This document shows positions 16,560-25,362 of a DNA stretch of 64,000 bases, in pieces. The notes under the pieces are model-generated. The model was not told the origin of the DNA, searched no databases, and saw only the letters and a program-made list of their open reading frames with translations. Source of the stretch: Seohaeicola zhoushanensis (GTDB taxonomy: Bacteria; Pseudomonadota; Alphaproteobacteria; Rhodobacterales; Rhodobacteraceae); the NCBI RefSeq assembly GCF_014656415.1, contig NZ_BNCJ01000008.1:117605-181604 (forward strand), given 5' to 3'. The position numbers and the translations under genes are program-made. Position 1 is the first letter of the stretch, and the number at the start of each line of letters is the position of its first letter.

Positions 16560-17681
16560 ATGTCGGGACAGCAGATAACCGTTCTGGGCGCCGGGATCGG
16601 CGGGCTGGCCGCCGCGGTGGCGATGGCGCAGCGCGGGGTGCAGGTGCACGTGATCGAGCAGGCGCCCGAGCTGGCCGAGGTGGGCGCGGGGCTGCAGATC
16701 AGCCCGAACGGCAAGGTGGTGCTCGACCGGCTGGGCGTCTCGCTGGAGGGCGCCGTGCGCTCGGAGGGGACCGAGCTGCGCGACGGGGCCACGGGGCGGC
16801 TGGTGCTGCATCTGCCGCCGCCCGGGGCCGGGCCGACCTGGTATGTGCACCGGGCCGATCTGCTGGCGCGACTCGCCGCGCGGGCGCGCGAGTTGGGGGT
16901 TGCGATCGAGCTTGGCCGTCAGGCAGTTTCACTGGATGCCGAGGGCGGCCGGGTGGTCTTCTCCGACGGTTCGGTCGAATCTGCACAGATTTTGATCGGT
17001 GCCGACGGGGTGCGCGGTGTCGCGCGATCAGCCGTCAACGGTGCCGGCAAGCCCGAGTTCACCGGGCAGGTGGCCTGGCGCGCGCTGGTGCCGGGGCAGG
17101 GCGAGCCGGCGAAGGCTCGGCTCTTCATGGGGCCGGATCAGCACGTGGTGCTTTACCCGCTGCGGGGCGGCGCGTTGCTGAACATCGTCGCGGTCGAGGA
17201 GCGGCGCGACTGGACCGAGGAGAGCTGGCGGCGCCAGGGCGACCCGGACGCGCTGCGGCGGCGGTTCATCGGCTTTGGCGGGCCGGTGCGGGCGGCGCTG
17301 GAGCGGGTCGAGGTGGCGCATCTCTGGGCGCTGCACCTCCACCCGGTGGCGACGCGCTGGCAGCGGGGCCGCACCGCGCTGCTGGGCGATGCGGCGCATC
17401 CAACGTTGCCGTTCCTGGCGCAGGGCGCCTGCCTGGCGCTGGAGGACGCCTGGGTATTGGCCGGTTGCATCGCCGGGGGGCGGGGGCTCGAGAGCTACGA
17501 GGCGCTGCGCAAGGCGCGGGCCACACGGGTGGTCGCGGCGGCCGGCAAGAACGCCTGGCGGTTCCACCTGCGCAGCCCGCTGCGGCAGGTGGCGCAGACC
17601 GTGCTGCGCCTCGGGGGTACCCGGCTGGCACCCGATTTCGGCTGGGTGCATGGCCATGACGTCACAGCGGAAGTTCCGTAG
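16560..17681 (+). CDS. FAD-dependent monooxygenase, salicylate hydroxylase-like
   Basis: 373 residues from ATG at 16560 (a GTG at 16554 is the only alternative). The dinucleotide motif GAGIGGLAAA (near 12-21), the DG motif ILIGADGVRGVAR (about 140) and the GD motif LLGDAAHPTLPFLAQGACLALEDA (about 280) define class A flavin hydroxylases. Relatives include salicylate and 3-hydroxybenzoate 6-hydroxylases. Its neighbours are dksA and an Lrp regulator, not aromatic catabolic genes, so the substrate is open. Its 3' end overlaps the convergent Lrp gene by 20 bp. Confidence 0.87.
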   Translation: MSGQQITVLGAGIGGLAAAVAMAQRGVQVHVIEQAPELAEVGAGLQISPNGKVVLDRLGVSLEGAVRSEGTELRDGATGRLVLHLPPPGAGPTWYVHRADLLARLAARARELGVAIELGRQAVSLDAEGGRVVFSDGSVESAQILIGADGVRGVARSAVNGAGKPEFTGQVAWRALVPGQGEPAKARLFMGPDQHVVLYPLRGGALLNIVAVEERRDWTEESWRRQGDPDALRRRFIGFGGPVRAALERVEVAHLWALHLHPVATRWQRGRTALLGDAAHPTLPFLAQGACLALEDAWVLAGCIAGGRGLESYEALRKARATRVVAAAGKNAWRFHLRSPLRQVAQTVLRLGGTRLAPDFGWVHGHDVTAEVP

Positions 17682-18120
17682 TCTCCTTGATCTCTTCCAT
17701 CACGAAGCTGGAGGAGACATCCGACATCTCGACCTTGCGGATCAGCTCGCGGTAGAGCCGGTCATAGCCCGCCACATCGGCGACGCGGGCGCGGATGAGG
17801 TAGTCGAGTTCGCCGCTCATCCGGTAGGCGCCGAGGATCTCGGGCATGGCGCGGGTGGCCTTGGCGAATTTCTCAAGCCAGTCCGGTTCGTGGCGGCTGG
17901 TGCGCACCAGGATGAAGACGGTCAATCCCAAGCCGAGCGCCGCCGGGTCGAGCAGGGTGACGCGGGCGCGGATCACGCCGGCCTCTTCCAGCGCCTTGAT
18001 CCGGCGCCAGCAGGCATTGCGAGACAGGCCGACGCGGCTGCCAAGCTCGTCGAGCGGCAACGAGGCATCCTTTTGCAAAAGGGCGAGGATGCGGCGGTCT
18101 ATGTCATCAATCGTCTTCAT
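17662..18120 (-). CDS. Lrp/AsnC family transcriptional regulator
   Basis: 152 residues from ATG at 18120 (MKTIDDIDRRILALL); the longer GTG start at 18129 is less likely. The N-terminal winged helix LPLDELGSRVGLSRNACWRRIKALEEAGVI is followed by the RAM ligand domain (LTVFILVRTSRHE...GAYRMSGELDYLIRARVADVAGYDRL). These regulators sense amino acids and often control adjacent genes. The neighbouring 5' gap of 115 bp separates it from a DUF6356 gene. The 20-bp overlap with the monooxygenase gene is tail-to-tail. Confidence 0.92.
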   Translation of the reverse strand: MKTIDDIDRRILALLQKDASLPLDELGSRVGLSRNACWRRIKALEEAGVIRARVTLLDPAALGLGLTVFILVRTSRHEPDWLEKFAKATRAMPEILGAYRMSGELDYLIRARVADVAGYDRLYRELIRKVEMSDVSSSFVMEEIKETTELPL

Positions 18121-18235
18121 AAATGTCACTATCGTGGGATATCGTCACGGGATCAATTCGTTTCAGTTGAAGTTTGGGAAAAGCTCCCAATGATCGCAGG
18201 TTAATGTGCCGTCCATCTCGTTACAGGAGCGCCGC

Positions 18236-18442
18236 ATGATCACCCGTGTCTTTCTCGACCATCCCCGCAGCGTGGATGAAAGCTATGTCGAACACGCCCG
18301 CTTTGCCGGCGGTTTCGCGCTGCGCCTGTTCGGCGCGGCCTGCGCGGCGGCCGTTCACGCGGTGATCCCCTGCCTCTTCGAGAAGACTGCGAGCACGATG
18401 ATCGCGCAGATGTATCAGCGCACCCACAACCGGGGAAAGTGA
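18236..18442 (+). CDS. DUF6356 family small protein
   Basis: 68 residues from ATG at 18236 behind AGGAG. The sequence FLDHPRSVDESYVEHARFAG followed by a helix FALRLFGAACAAAVHAVIPCLFE and ARTASTMI-like end matches the DUF6356 family of short, possibly membrane-associated proteins. It ends immediately before the glutamine amidotransferase ATG (stop TGA at 18440-18442, ATG at 18443), so the two are one operon. No function is known for the family. Confidence 0.75.
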   Translation: MITRVFLDHPRSVDESYVEHARFAGGFALRLFGAACAAAVHAVIPCLFEKTASTMIAQMYQRTHNRGK

Positions 18443-19237
18443 ATGTGCCGTTGGGCCGCCTGGATCGGCAAGCCGATCTTTCTTGAGGAAATCATCAGCC
18501 GGCCCGGCCATTCGCTGATCGTCCAGAGCCATCAGGCCGAACGCTGCCCCAGCGCGGTGAACGCCGACGGCTTTGGCGTCGCCTGGTATGACCACCGCCC
18601 CGAGCCGGGGCTCTACCGCGATGTCTACCCGGCCTGGTCGGACCCGAACCTTGCCGCCGTGGCGCGGCAGGTGCGCTCTCCGCTGTTCCTGGCCCATGTG
18701 CGCGCCTCGACCGGTTCGGCGATCTCGCGAAACAACTGCCATCCCTTCGCGGTCGGCCGCTGGAGCTTCATGCACAACGGCCAGGTCGGCGGCTTCGACG
18801 CCTTCCGCAAGCAGGCCGACATGGGGATCGACGACGCGCTCTACCCGATGCGCAAGGGCGCGACCGACAGCGAGGCGATCTTCCTGCACGCGGTCGGCAT
18901 GGGGCTGGACCGCGAGCCCGTCGGCGCGATGCGCCGCGCCGCCGCCCATATGCAGCGCCTGTCCGAGGCCAGGGGCACCGCGCCACACCTGCGGCTCTCG
19001 GCGGCCTGGTCCGACGGGCAGAGCCTCTGGGCGGTGCGCTATGCCTCGGACGCGGCAGCGCCGACGCTCTATTACCGCCACTGCGCCGAGCGCGGCGGCT
19101 TCATGGTGGTGTCCGAGCCGCTGGAAAGCGATGCCAGCGGCTGGACCGAGGTGGAGATGGGCACCGTCTGCCGTTTCACGGCCGACAGCGTCGTGGCCGA
19201 GCCTTTCGGCCTTCTCGCGGCGGAACGCGCGGCCTGA
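18443..19237 (+). CDS. Class II glutamine amidotransferase (EgtC-like)
   Basis: 264 residues. Met1 is followed directly by Cys2, the N-terminal nucleophile of class II amidotransferases. The NADGFGVAWYDH, AHVRASTG, and NNCHPFAVGRWSFMHNGQV motifs place it with YafJ/EgtC-type enzymes. Such proteins may be amidotransferases or amidohydrolases lacking a synthase domain; EgtC is a gamma-glutamyl hydrolase in ergothioneine synthesis, but no other egt gene is here. Probably cotranscribed with the DUF6356 gene. The substrate is not known. Confidence 0.85.
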   Translation: MCRWAAWIGKPIFLEEIISRPGHSLIVQSHQAERCPSAVNADGFGVAWYDHRPEPGLYRDVYPAWSDPNLAAVARQVRSPLFLAHVRASTGSAISRNNCHPFAVGRWSFMHNGQVGGFDAFRKQADMGIDDALYPMRKGATDSEAIFLHAVGMGLDREPVGAMRRAAAHMQRLSEARGTAPHLRLSAAWSDGQSLWAVRYASDAAAPTLYYRHCAERGGFMVVSEPLESDASGWTEVEMGTVCRFTADSVVAEPFGLLAAERAA

Positions 19238-19298
19238 GGCCGGGTGTGGGCAATTTGCACCTTTCGGATTCAACCTGTGGGTGCGCCGGCTGCCCGTG

Positions 19299-19327
19299 TT
19301 GACAGCTGCGCGGCGCGTCATTGAAAT
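19299..19327 (+). promoter_or_regulatory. Possible promoter of the second RTX gene
   Basis: TTGACA at 19299-19304 is a perfect -35 hexamer, followed after 17 bp by TGAAAT, a weak -10 match. It lies 38 bp before the start codon of the RTX gene. Confidence 0.4.
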
Positions 19328-19365
19328 GCCTGCAAAGCAAATAACCAAAATTGATGAGGCGCATT

Positions 19366-21189
19366 ATGCAATTGCAGAAAACGGGATCCGAAATAATCAT
19401 TGAATCCGCCGGAATTGGACCTGGCGCGACCGATCCGGATATTACGGTCCTTTCCAACGGACAACTTGTCGTCACCTGGACCGAGGTGCTGGGGCAGCCG
19501 ACTGACGAATTCGACGATGTCGACAGCGCTGTCTTCGCCCGGGTCCTCACCGCCGAGGGGGTGCCGGTCAGCGACATCTTCCAGGTCAACCAGTTCAGCC
19601 CCTATGTGCAGGATCGCCCCCAGGTCGTCGCGATGTCCTCCGGTGGATTCGCCATCGGGTACACCTCGACTTTGTCGCCGGGAAGCGGACCAGCGGATGC
19701 CGATTCGATTATCCGCTTTTTCCTGGATGATGGCACGCCGTCGGGCAGTTTCGCTCTGGATGTGAATCCAGATACCGGCGGACTTGATCCGACGGCTTTC
19801 GACCAGGAACTGCTGCGCGATATCGTCAGCCTTTCGGGGAACCGGTTCGCGGTGATCCTGGAAGAGCCCATGGTCAATACCACCGATGGTTACCAGGCCA
19901 TCGTCTATGACTCGGCGGGAACACCCGGCGCGTATCTGGGTGGTCCCGTCGATGCGATGGTCCAGCTTGCAAATGGCAATATCATCCGTGCGGGAGCGCA
20001 GTTGGGTGCCGCAGCCGGTGAGCGGATCTTGCTGACGCTCAGCAACTCGCTGTTCCGTGTTCCGATCGGGTTCGAGGGAATCTACGAGCCGCTCGACTTC
20101 TATATCGATGCCGGGAACGGCCGGGTCAAATCCGATGCGATCGAACTGGCGGCACTGGCCGGGGGCGGGGTCGCACTGGCCTATGTCGAGGAGTTCGACA
20201 ACGCGCCCTCCACCCTGAACGTCTCGATCCTGTCCGATTACGCGGCCTTCGCGGGTGCGGCGGTTCCAGTCTCGTTCAGCGTCCGGTTCGATAGTACCGA
20301 TGGCGAATTCGACATGATCGGCCTTTCGGGTGGCGGCTTTGCCATCGCGATGACAGCACCGGACAACGGCGGCCTGACCAAGGGCGTGGACCTGCTGCTG
20401 TTCGATGCCGACGGCAGCCTGCAATCGCGCCTCCAGGCCAGCACGTCGGACATTGGCGATCAGGGCCATCCCTCGCTGACCGAACTGGACGGGGGCGCCA
20501 TCGCCCTAGTCTATACCGACAGTTCGGGCGACCATAATACATTGCGCCTGGTTGAATTCGAGGTGACCGGCGCATCGGGCAAGTTCACCGGGACCGCCGG
20601 TGACGATGTTCTGGGCGGGGTCGGCGGCAACGACCGGATCTTCGGCCTGGCCGGCAATGACGAGATCAAGGGACGCGGTGGCGATGACCGGCTGTTCGGC
20701 GGCGATGGCGACGACACGCTGGATGGTGGGAATGGCAATGACGCGCTGCGCAGCGGGAACGGCGCTGACACGCTGATCGGTGGCGCCGGCAACGATGGTC
20801 TGGGCGGCGGTGCCGGCGACGACCGGCTGTTGGGGGGCGATGGCCGCGACGTGCTGGGCGGTGCTGCGGGCAATGACCGGCTGTTCGGTCAGAAGGGCAA
20901 TGATGTCCTGAAGGGCGGGCTGGGCAACGACGTCATGACCGGCGGCCCAGGGAAAGACACCTTCGTCTTTGTCTACGACCGCACCGGCGATGACCACATC
21001 ACCGATTTCAACGCCGGTCAGGACGTGCTGCAGATCGACCTGCGCGGCGAGGAGACCAGTGTCGTCGACGTCAGCATCGTCGACGTCAGCATCGTCGGTT
21101 CCGACACGCTGGTGAGCTTCGGTGGAGCCTCGGTCACGCTCGACGGGGTGCAGCTCAGCGAAAGCGATATCGTCTTTAGCTATCTCTGA
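19366..21189 (+). CDS. RTX-type calcium-binding secreted protein with beta-propeller-like N-terminus
   Basis: 607 residues from ATG at 19366, with GAGG seven bases upstream; the frame extends to a TTG at 19351. Residues 1-400 contain repeated beta units such as LSNGQLVVTW, MSSGGFAIGYT, LAGGGVALAYVEE, LSGGGFAIAMT and ELDGGAIALVYTD, suggesting a propeller. From about 408 there are about ten RTX nonapeptides (GGNGNDALRSGNGADTLIGG). The end has DRTGDDHITDFNAGQDVL, the usual type I secretion tail. A tandem 15-bp duplication gives VDVSIVDVSI near the C-terminus. No secretion genes are adjacent. Confidence 0.88.
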   Translation: MQLQKTGSEIIIESAGIGPGATDPDITVLSNGQLVVTWTEVLGQPTDEFDDVDSAVFARVLTAEGVPVSDIFQVNQFSPYVQDRPQVVAMSSGGFAIGYTSTLSPGSGPADADSIIRFFLDDGTPSGSFALDVNPDTGGLDPTAFDQELLRDIVSLSGNRFAVILEEPMVNTTDGYQAIVYDSAGTPGAYLGGPVDAMVQLANGNIIRAGAQLGAAAGERILLTLSNSLFRVPIGFEGIYEPLDFYIDAGNGRVKSDAIELAALAGGGVALAYVEEFDNAPSTLNVSILSDYAAFAGAAVPVSFSVRFDSTDGEFDMIGLSGGGFAIAMTAPDNGGLTKGVDLLLFDADGSLQSRLQASTSDIGDQGHPSLTELDGGAIALVYTDSSGDHNTLRLVEFEVTGASGKFTGTAGDDVLGGVGGNDRIFGLAGNDEIKGRGGDDRLFGGDGDDTLDGGNGNDALRSGNGADTLIGGAGNDGLGGGAGDDRLLGGDGRDVLGGAAGNDRLFGQKGNDVLKGGLGNDVMTGGPGKDTFVFVYDRTGDDHITDFNAGQDVLQIDLRGEETSVVDVSIVDVSIVGSDTLVSFGGASVTLDGVQLSESDIVFSYL

Positions 21190-21210
21190 GGCGCGCTGAC
21201 ACGAAAATGG

Positions 21211-21236
21211 AAACGGGGGCCCGAAGGCCCCCGTTT
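21211..21236. terminator. Bidirectional rho-independent terminator
   Basis: AAACGGGGGCC (21211-21221) and GGCCCCCGTTT (21226-21236) form an 11-bp stem with loop CGAA; T-rich bases (CTTTT) follow on the plus strand, and CCATTTTCGT on the minus strand. It separates the convergent RTX and icd genes. Confidence 0.85.
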
Positions 21237-21260
21237 CTTTTCATGCGATCTGGCGGCGGA

Positions 21261-22475
21261 TCAGCCGGCCAGCGCCTTGTTCAGGTTCTCGTCGACCTTC
21301 TCGAGATAGCCCATGGTGGTGAGCCACTTCTGTTCCGGGCCGACCAGCAGCGCGAGGTCCTTGGTCATGTCACCGGCTTCGACGGTCTCGACCACGACGC
21401 GCTCCAGCGTGGTGGCGAAGTTCATCAGCGCGTCGTTGCCGTCGAGCTTGGCGCGGTGCTTGAGGCCGCCGGTCCAGGCATAGATCGAGGCCACCGAGTT
21501 GGTCGAGGTCTGCTCGCCCTTCTGGTGCTGGCGGTAGTGCCGGGTGACGGTGCCGTGGGCCGCTTCGGCCTCGACGATCTTTCCATCGGGCGTCATCAGC
21601 ACCGAGGTCATCAGGCCGAGCGAGCCGAAGCCCTGGGCCACGGTATCCGACTGCACGTCGCCGTCGTAGTTCTTGCAGGCCCAGACATAGCCACCCGACC
21701 ACTTGAGCGCCGAGGCGACCATGTCGTCGATCAGGCGGTGTTCATAGGTGATGCCGGCCTTCTTGAACTGCTCTTCGAACTCTTCCTCGTAGACCTTCTG
21801 GAACAGGTCCTTGAAGCGGCCGTCATAGGCCTTGAGGATGGTGTTCTTGGTCGAGAGATACACCGGCCAGCCCTTGAGCAGGCCGTAGTTCATCGACGAA
21901 CGGGCAAAGTCGATGATCGACTGGTCGAGGTTGTACATCGCCATGGTGACACCGGCACCGGGGGCGTTGAACACTTCCTTCTCGATCACTTCGCCGTCTT
22001 CGCCGACGAACTTGATCGTCAGCTTGCCCTTGCCGGGGAAGCGGAAGTCGGTGGCGCGATACTGGTCGCCGAAGGCGTGACGGCCGACGACGATGGGTTG
22101 GGTCCAGCCCGGCACCAGGCGCGGCACGTTCTTGCAGATGATCGGTTCGCGGAAGATCACGCCGCCGAGGATGTTGCGGATGGTGCCGTTGGGCGAACGC
22201 CACATCTCCTTGAGGCCGAATTCCTCGACCCGCTGCTCGTCGGGGGTGATGGTCGCGCATTTGACGCCGACGCCGTACTGCTTGATCGCATTGGCCGCAT
22301 CGACCGTGATCTGGTCGTTGGTCTCGTCGCGGGCCATGATGCCGAGATCATAGTATTTCAGGTCGATGTCGAGGTAGGGCAGAATGAGCTTCTGCTTGAT
22401 GAAGTCCCAGATGATCCGGGTCATCTCGTCGCCGTCGAGTTCAACGACCGGGTTAGCCACCTTGATCTTGGTCAT
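21261..22475 (-). CDS. icd: NADP-dependent isocitrate dehydrogenase
   Basis: 404 residues. It oxidises isocitrate to 2-oxoglutarate in the citric acid cycle. The start [21 protein letters not shown], the middle [21 protein letters not shown], and [17 protein letters not shown] with the C-terminal [13 protein letters not shown] are the eukaryote/alphaproteobacterial type (subfamily II) motifs. The stop lies 24 bp from the shared terminator. Its promoter region (22476-22732) contains a striking inverted repeat at 22551-22568. No other TCA cycle gene is adjacent. Confidence 0.97.
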   Translation of the reverse strand: MTKIKVANPVVELDGDEMTRIIWDFIKQKLILPYLDIDLKYYDLGIMARDETNDQITVDAANAIKQYGVGVKCATITPDEQRVEEFGLKEMWRSPNGTIRNILGGVIFREPIICKNVPRLVPGWTQPIVVGRHAFGDQYRATDFRFPGKGKLTIKFVGEDGEVIEKEVFNAPGAGVTMAMYNLDQSIIDFARSSMNYGLLKGWPVYLSTKNTILKAYDGRFKDLFQKVYEEEFEEQFKKAGITYEHRLIDDMVASALKWSGGYVWACKNYDGDVQSDTVAQGFGSLGLMTSVLMTPDGKIVEAEAAHGTVTRHYRQHQKGEQTSTNSVASIYAWTGGLKHRAKLDGNDALMNFATTLERVVVETVEAGDMTKDLALLVGPEQKWLTTMGYLEKVDENLNKALAG

Positions 22476-22550
22476 GCGTGCGAAACCTTTCCGTTTTGTT
22501 TGAGTCGGGATTGCCGCGTCTCTAGCGCAGAACGCTCGGGCGGGAAAGGT

Positions 22551-22568
22551 GGTATACCTTCGTATACC
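22551..22568. promoter_or_regulatory. Inverted-repeat operator upstream of icd
   Basis: GGTATAC-CTTC-GTATACC is a perfect 7-bp inverted repeat with 4-bp spacer, 76 bp before the icd ATG and 165 bp before the divergent VPLPA-CTERM gene. It has the size and symmetry of a GntR-, TetR- or Lrp-type operator. The regulator is unknown. Confidence 0.5.
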
Positions 22569-22732
22569 GCTTTGTCGCAGGTTGGCCGCGTTGCCAAGTA
22601 CGAAACGATCAATTGTTGGTGGCGAAGATTGTTTACCTGGCGCCTGGGGACGCGCGCCGTGACGCCACGGCAGGCGTGCGACGCGCGCGGCGGGTGGTAC
22701 GGAGCGCGCAGTAAGACCAGAGGACGATTCCC

Positions 22733-23641
22733 ATGTTCAAGAAGACTTTGCTGGCCGCGGCTGTTGCCCTGGCGCCTTTCGGCGCGGCGCAGGCAGCAAC
22801 GCTGGATGCGGTATCGCTGCTGCAGCAGTTCGGCCTGATCACCACCGGCAATGTGACCGTCGGTGCGCTCAAGGTGCATGGCCGCGCGCTGATCGGCGGC
22901 AGCCTGACCGGCAATTTCGCCGAGGTGAACAACGGGAATATCGACGCCAAGGTCGCCTCGGATTTTGACGAGCTGGTTCTGGGTAGCGCGACCTCGGGCA
23001 CCAAGGTGCGGGTCAACAACAACGGCAGCGCCAGCTACAACGGCGCTCCGAGCGAGCTTTATGCCAAGGTGAAGTCAACGCCCGCGATTGCGCCGGAGAA
23101 CTACGCGGCGATCCTTGACGCCTTCGCCGCCGATCTGGGCGCGATGAGCGCCACGGCGAGCGCGACCAAGGTGGGTGGCAACGGGCTGAGCTTCAACGCA
23201 TCCTCCACCGGAGGCGTGACCGTCTACGACATGACCGCCGCCGATTTCCAGAACCGCGACATCTCGCTGGCGCTGAACGGGGCCGATCTTGTGGTCATCA
23301 ACGTGAGCGGGACCGGCACGTTCAACGTGCTGAGCAACTTCAACTTCGACGCGACGCTGGCCAAGAACGTGATCTGGAACCTTTCGGGCTTCAGCTCGGT
23401 CAATCTCCAGCGCTCGGTCAAGGGACAGGTGCTGGCCGGCGGCATGGCGGTCAACTTCAATTCCGATATCGAGGGAACGCTCTACGCCGGGACGGTGCAG
23501 GCAGGCGCGCAGCTGCATATCCAGACCCTGGATTACGAGGTGCCGCCGCCGGTTTCGCAGGTTCCGGTTCCGGCGACCTTACCGCTGCTGCTGGCCGGTG
23601 CGGGTGCGTTTGCTGTGCTGCGCCGGCGCCGCCGCGCCTGA
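22733..23641 (+). CDS. Choice-of-anchor A protein with VPLPA-CTERM sorting signal
   Basis: 302 residues with a signal peptide ([20 protein letters not shown]). Residues 23-270 match the choice-of-anchor A (cAA) adhesin-like domain, a repeating beta pattern with [15 protein letters not shown] and [25 protein letters not shown]. The C-terminus, [20 protein letters not shown] followed by RRRRRA, is a VPLPA-CTERM tripartite signal recognised by an exosortase and processed or linked to extracellular material. No exosortase is in the window. The ATG follows GAGGA. Probably secreted, extracellular-matrix associated. Confidence 0.85.
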   Translation: MFKKTLLAAAVALAPFGAAQAATLDAVSLLQQFGLITTGNVTVGALKVHGRALIGGSLTGNFAEVNNGNIDAKVASDFDELVLGSATSGTKVRVNNNGSASYNGAPSELYAKVKSTPAIAPENYAAILDAFAADLGAMSATASATKVGGNGLSFNASSTGGVTVYDMTAADFQNRDISLALNGADLVVINVSGTGTFNVLSNFNFDATLAKNVIWNLSGFSSVNLQRSVKGQVLAGGMAVNFNSDIEGTLYAGTVQAGAQLHIQTLDYEVPPPVSQVPVPATLPLLLAGAGAFAVLRRRRRA

Positions 23642-23660
23642 GCCGTTCGCAGAACAACGG

Positions 23661-23684
23661 AAAGGGCGGCCTCGGCCGCCCTTT
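23661..23684 (+). terminator. Rho-independent terminator after the cAA gene
   Basis: AAAGGGCGGCC (23661-23671) pairs perfectly with GGCCGCCCTTT (23674-23684), loop TC, followed by T-G-TTT. It lies between the cAA gene and a convergent HD hydrolase gene, so it can serve both. Confidence 0.85.
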
Positions 23685-23698
23685 TGTTTGTCTGGCCG

Positions 23699-24286
23699 TC
23701 AGCTGTCGGTGCGGGCGAAGAAGGCGGCGATCTGCGGGCGCAGCCAGTCCCAGAGCGTCGGGGCGCCGCGGGTGATCGGGGTGCCGACGCGGGCGTCCAT
23801 CTGTTCCAGCGTCACGCTGTATTCCGCCCAGGTGCCGCCGCCGCTGGCGAGGTTGGCAATCGGCGTCTGCAGCCGGTCGATGGCCTTGGCATAGCGGGCG
23901 TCGGGCGTCTCGGCGGCTTCGAACTCGTCCCAGAGGGCGCGGAACTCGGCCGCCTGGCTGGGTGGCAGCAGGCCGAAAAGGCGGTCGGCGGCGGCGGCTT
24001 CCTTGGCGGCCATCGCGGCGTGGTCGACCTTGCCGTGGATCGGCGCGTCGCCGGCGTCGATCTCGACGATGTCATGCAGCAGCAGCATCCGCAGCACGCG
24101 GTCGACCCGGACGCCTTCGGGGGCGTGTTCGGCCAGCACGAAGGCGTATAGCATCACGTGCCAGCTGTGCTCGGCCGAGTTCTCGTGGCGTGAACCGTCG
24201 ATCAGGCGCGAGGCGCGCAGAACCGATTTCAGGCGGTCGGCCTCGGCCAGGAAGGCGATCTGCGCCTCGATATGGTCAGTCGGCAC
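23699..24286 (-). CDS. HD-domain hydrolase (YfbR-like 5'-nucleotidase family)
   Basis: 195 residues. The metal ligands are visible: ENSAEHSWHVML (His/His) and LLLHDIVEIDAGD (HD motif), as in YfbR/HDDC2 deoxynucleotide monophosphatases. Length and the final RGAPTLWDWLRP fit this family. It overlaps the upstream 80-residue gene by 11 bp and probably belongs to a three-gene transcript with it and the alpha/beta hydrolase. The exact substrate is inferred only. Confidence 0.85.
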   Translation of the reverse strand: MPTDHIEAQIAFLAEADRLKSVLRASRLIDGSRHENSAEHSWHVMLYAFVLAEHAPEGVRVDRVLRMLLLHDIVEIDAGDAPIHGKVDHAAMAAKEAAAADRLFGLLPPSQAAEFRALWDEFEAAETPDARYAKAIDRLQTPIANLASGGGTWAEYSVTLEQMDARVGTPITRGAPTLWDWLRPQIAAFFARTDS

Positions 24287-24518
24287 GGGTGGCCGGCCCC
24301 GGCTGCGCCGCCGCGGCCAGCTGTGCGCGCAGGAACTTCTGCGCGCCGATCGCCGCGAGGCGGACGCGCATCTCGGTCAGGAAGGCCTCTTCCAGCGTCT
24401 GCGAGGAGGCGCCGAGCACCTTGCCGACCTCGACGTAGAGCCGGTCGTTGCCGGTCAGCTCCATCGCCTTCATGCAGTCGTCCGCCAGTTCGGTGGCGAG
24501 TTTCTCGGTCGTGCCCAT
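24276..24518 (-). CDS. Conserved small protein of unknown function
   Basis: 80 residues, mostly helical and charged (ATELADDCMKAMELTGNDRLYVEVGKVLGASSQTLEEAF). I do not recognise a named family. It sits between the alpha/beta hydrolase (2-bp gap) and the HD hydrolase (11-bp overlap), so translation is coupled. The ATG is preceded by the hydrolase stop. Confidence 0.7.
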   Translation of the reverse strand: MGTTEKLATELADDCMKAMELTGNDRLYVEVGKVLGASSQTLEEAFLTEMRVRLAAIGAQKFLRAQLAAAAQPGPATRAD

Positions 24519-24520
24519 GC

Positions 24521-25174
24521 TCAGCGCGTCGTCTCGGTCAGGCGCTTCTTCACGTAGTCGGTCACGCTGGTGATCAGCGTGTCCATGTGCTTGTCCTGGA
24601 AGAAGTGGTCGGCGCCGGGCACTTCCTGGTGGGTGATCGTGATGCCCTTCTGCTCGTGCAGCTTGGCGACCAGCGCGGCGGTATCGGCGGGCGGTGCGAC
24701 GCGGTCCGAAGTGCCGTTGATCACCAGGCCCGAGGAGGGGCAGGGCGCCAGGAAGGAGAAGTCGTACATATTGGCCGGCGGCGAGACCGAGATGAAGCCG
24801 GTGATCTCGGGGCGGCGCATCAGCAGCTGCATCCCGATCCAGGCCCCGAAGGAGAAGCCGGCGACCCAGCAGTGCTTCGAGTTGTTGTTCATCGACTGCA
24901 GGTAGTCGAGCGCCGAGGCGGCGTCGGAGAGTTCGCCGATGCCCTGGTCGTATTCGCCCTGGGACCGCCCGACGCCGCGGAAATTAAACCGCAGCACCGT
25001 GAAGCCCATGTTGTAGAAGGCATAGTGCAGGTTGTAGACGACCTTGTTGTTCATCGTCCCGCCGAATTGCGGATGCGGATGCAGCACGATGGCGATCGGC
25101 GCGTCCTTTTCCTTTTGCGGGTGATAGCGGCCTTCGAGGCGGCCTTCGGGTCCGGGAAAGATGACCTCGGGCAT
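24521..25174 (-). CDS. Alpha/beta hydrolase
   Basis: 217 residues. The nucleophile elbow GFSFGAWIG, oxyanion-related HPHPQFGGTMNN, and the catalytic His in GADHFF, with Asp in NGTSDRVAPP, define an alpha/beta hydrolase of the dienelactone-hydrolase/YqiA-like type (DUF-class CocE-like esterases). It starts 47 bp from the divergent suf promoter. Its operon continues with the 80-residue protein and the HD hydrolase. Substrate unknown. Confidence 0.85.
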   Translation of the reverse strand: MPEVIFPGPEGRLEGRYHPQKEKDAPIAIVLHPHPQFGGTMNNKVVYNLHYAFYNMGFTVLRFNFRGVGRSQGEYDQGIGELSDAASALDYLQSMNNNSKHCWVAGFSFGAWIGMQLLMRRPEITGFISVSPPANMYDFSFLAPCPSSGLVINGTSDRVAPPADTAALVAKLHEQKGITITHQEVPGADHFFQDKHMDTLITSVTDYVKKRLTETTR

Positions 25175-25221
25175 GTGCAGTTGGGTCCTGTCTGTTTCTT
25201 CCAGAGGCGGAGCCGATATTC

Positions 25222-25250
25222 TTGACGATATCGCTCGGTCACCTTAGAAC
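25222..25250 (+). promoter_or_regulatory. Promoter of the suf operon
   Basis: TTGACG at 25222-25227 and TAGAAC at 25245-25250 are separated by 17 bp. The -10 is covered by an Irr-type box, so binding there would block transcription. The iscR ATG follows after about 110 bp. Confidence 0.55.
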
Positions 25251-25258
25251 GGTTCTAA
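25244..25258. promoter_or_regulatory. Irr (ICE-like) box controlling suf
   Basis: TTAGAACGGTTCTAA is a perfect 7-1-7 inverted repeat of the TTAGAA-N3-TTCTAA type reported for the Irr iron-control element in alphaproteobacteria. It overlaps the -10 of the suf promoter. Irr usually acts when iron and haem are low; here it could tune the Fe-S genes in either direction. Confidence 0.65.
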
Positions 25259-25362
25259 TAGATGAGTTGCGCCCGCGGGCGCGAACGTGTCAGGGGCACA
25301 TACGCATTGGGCGGCGAAACGTCAATGTTTTCGCATTGAACGCCGTGATTTCGGGGGTCTGG

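Noticed and set aside
20580..20960. Tandem DNA repeat array in the second RTX gene
   Set aside because: The periodicity follows GGxGxDxUx codons with degenerate DNA sequence; it is protein-level repetition.
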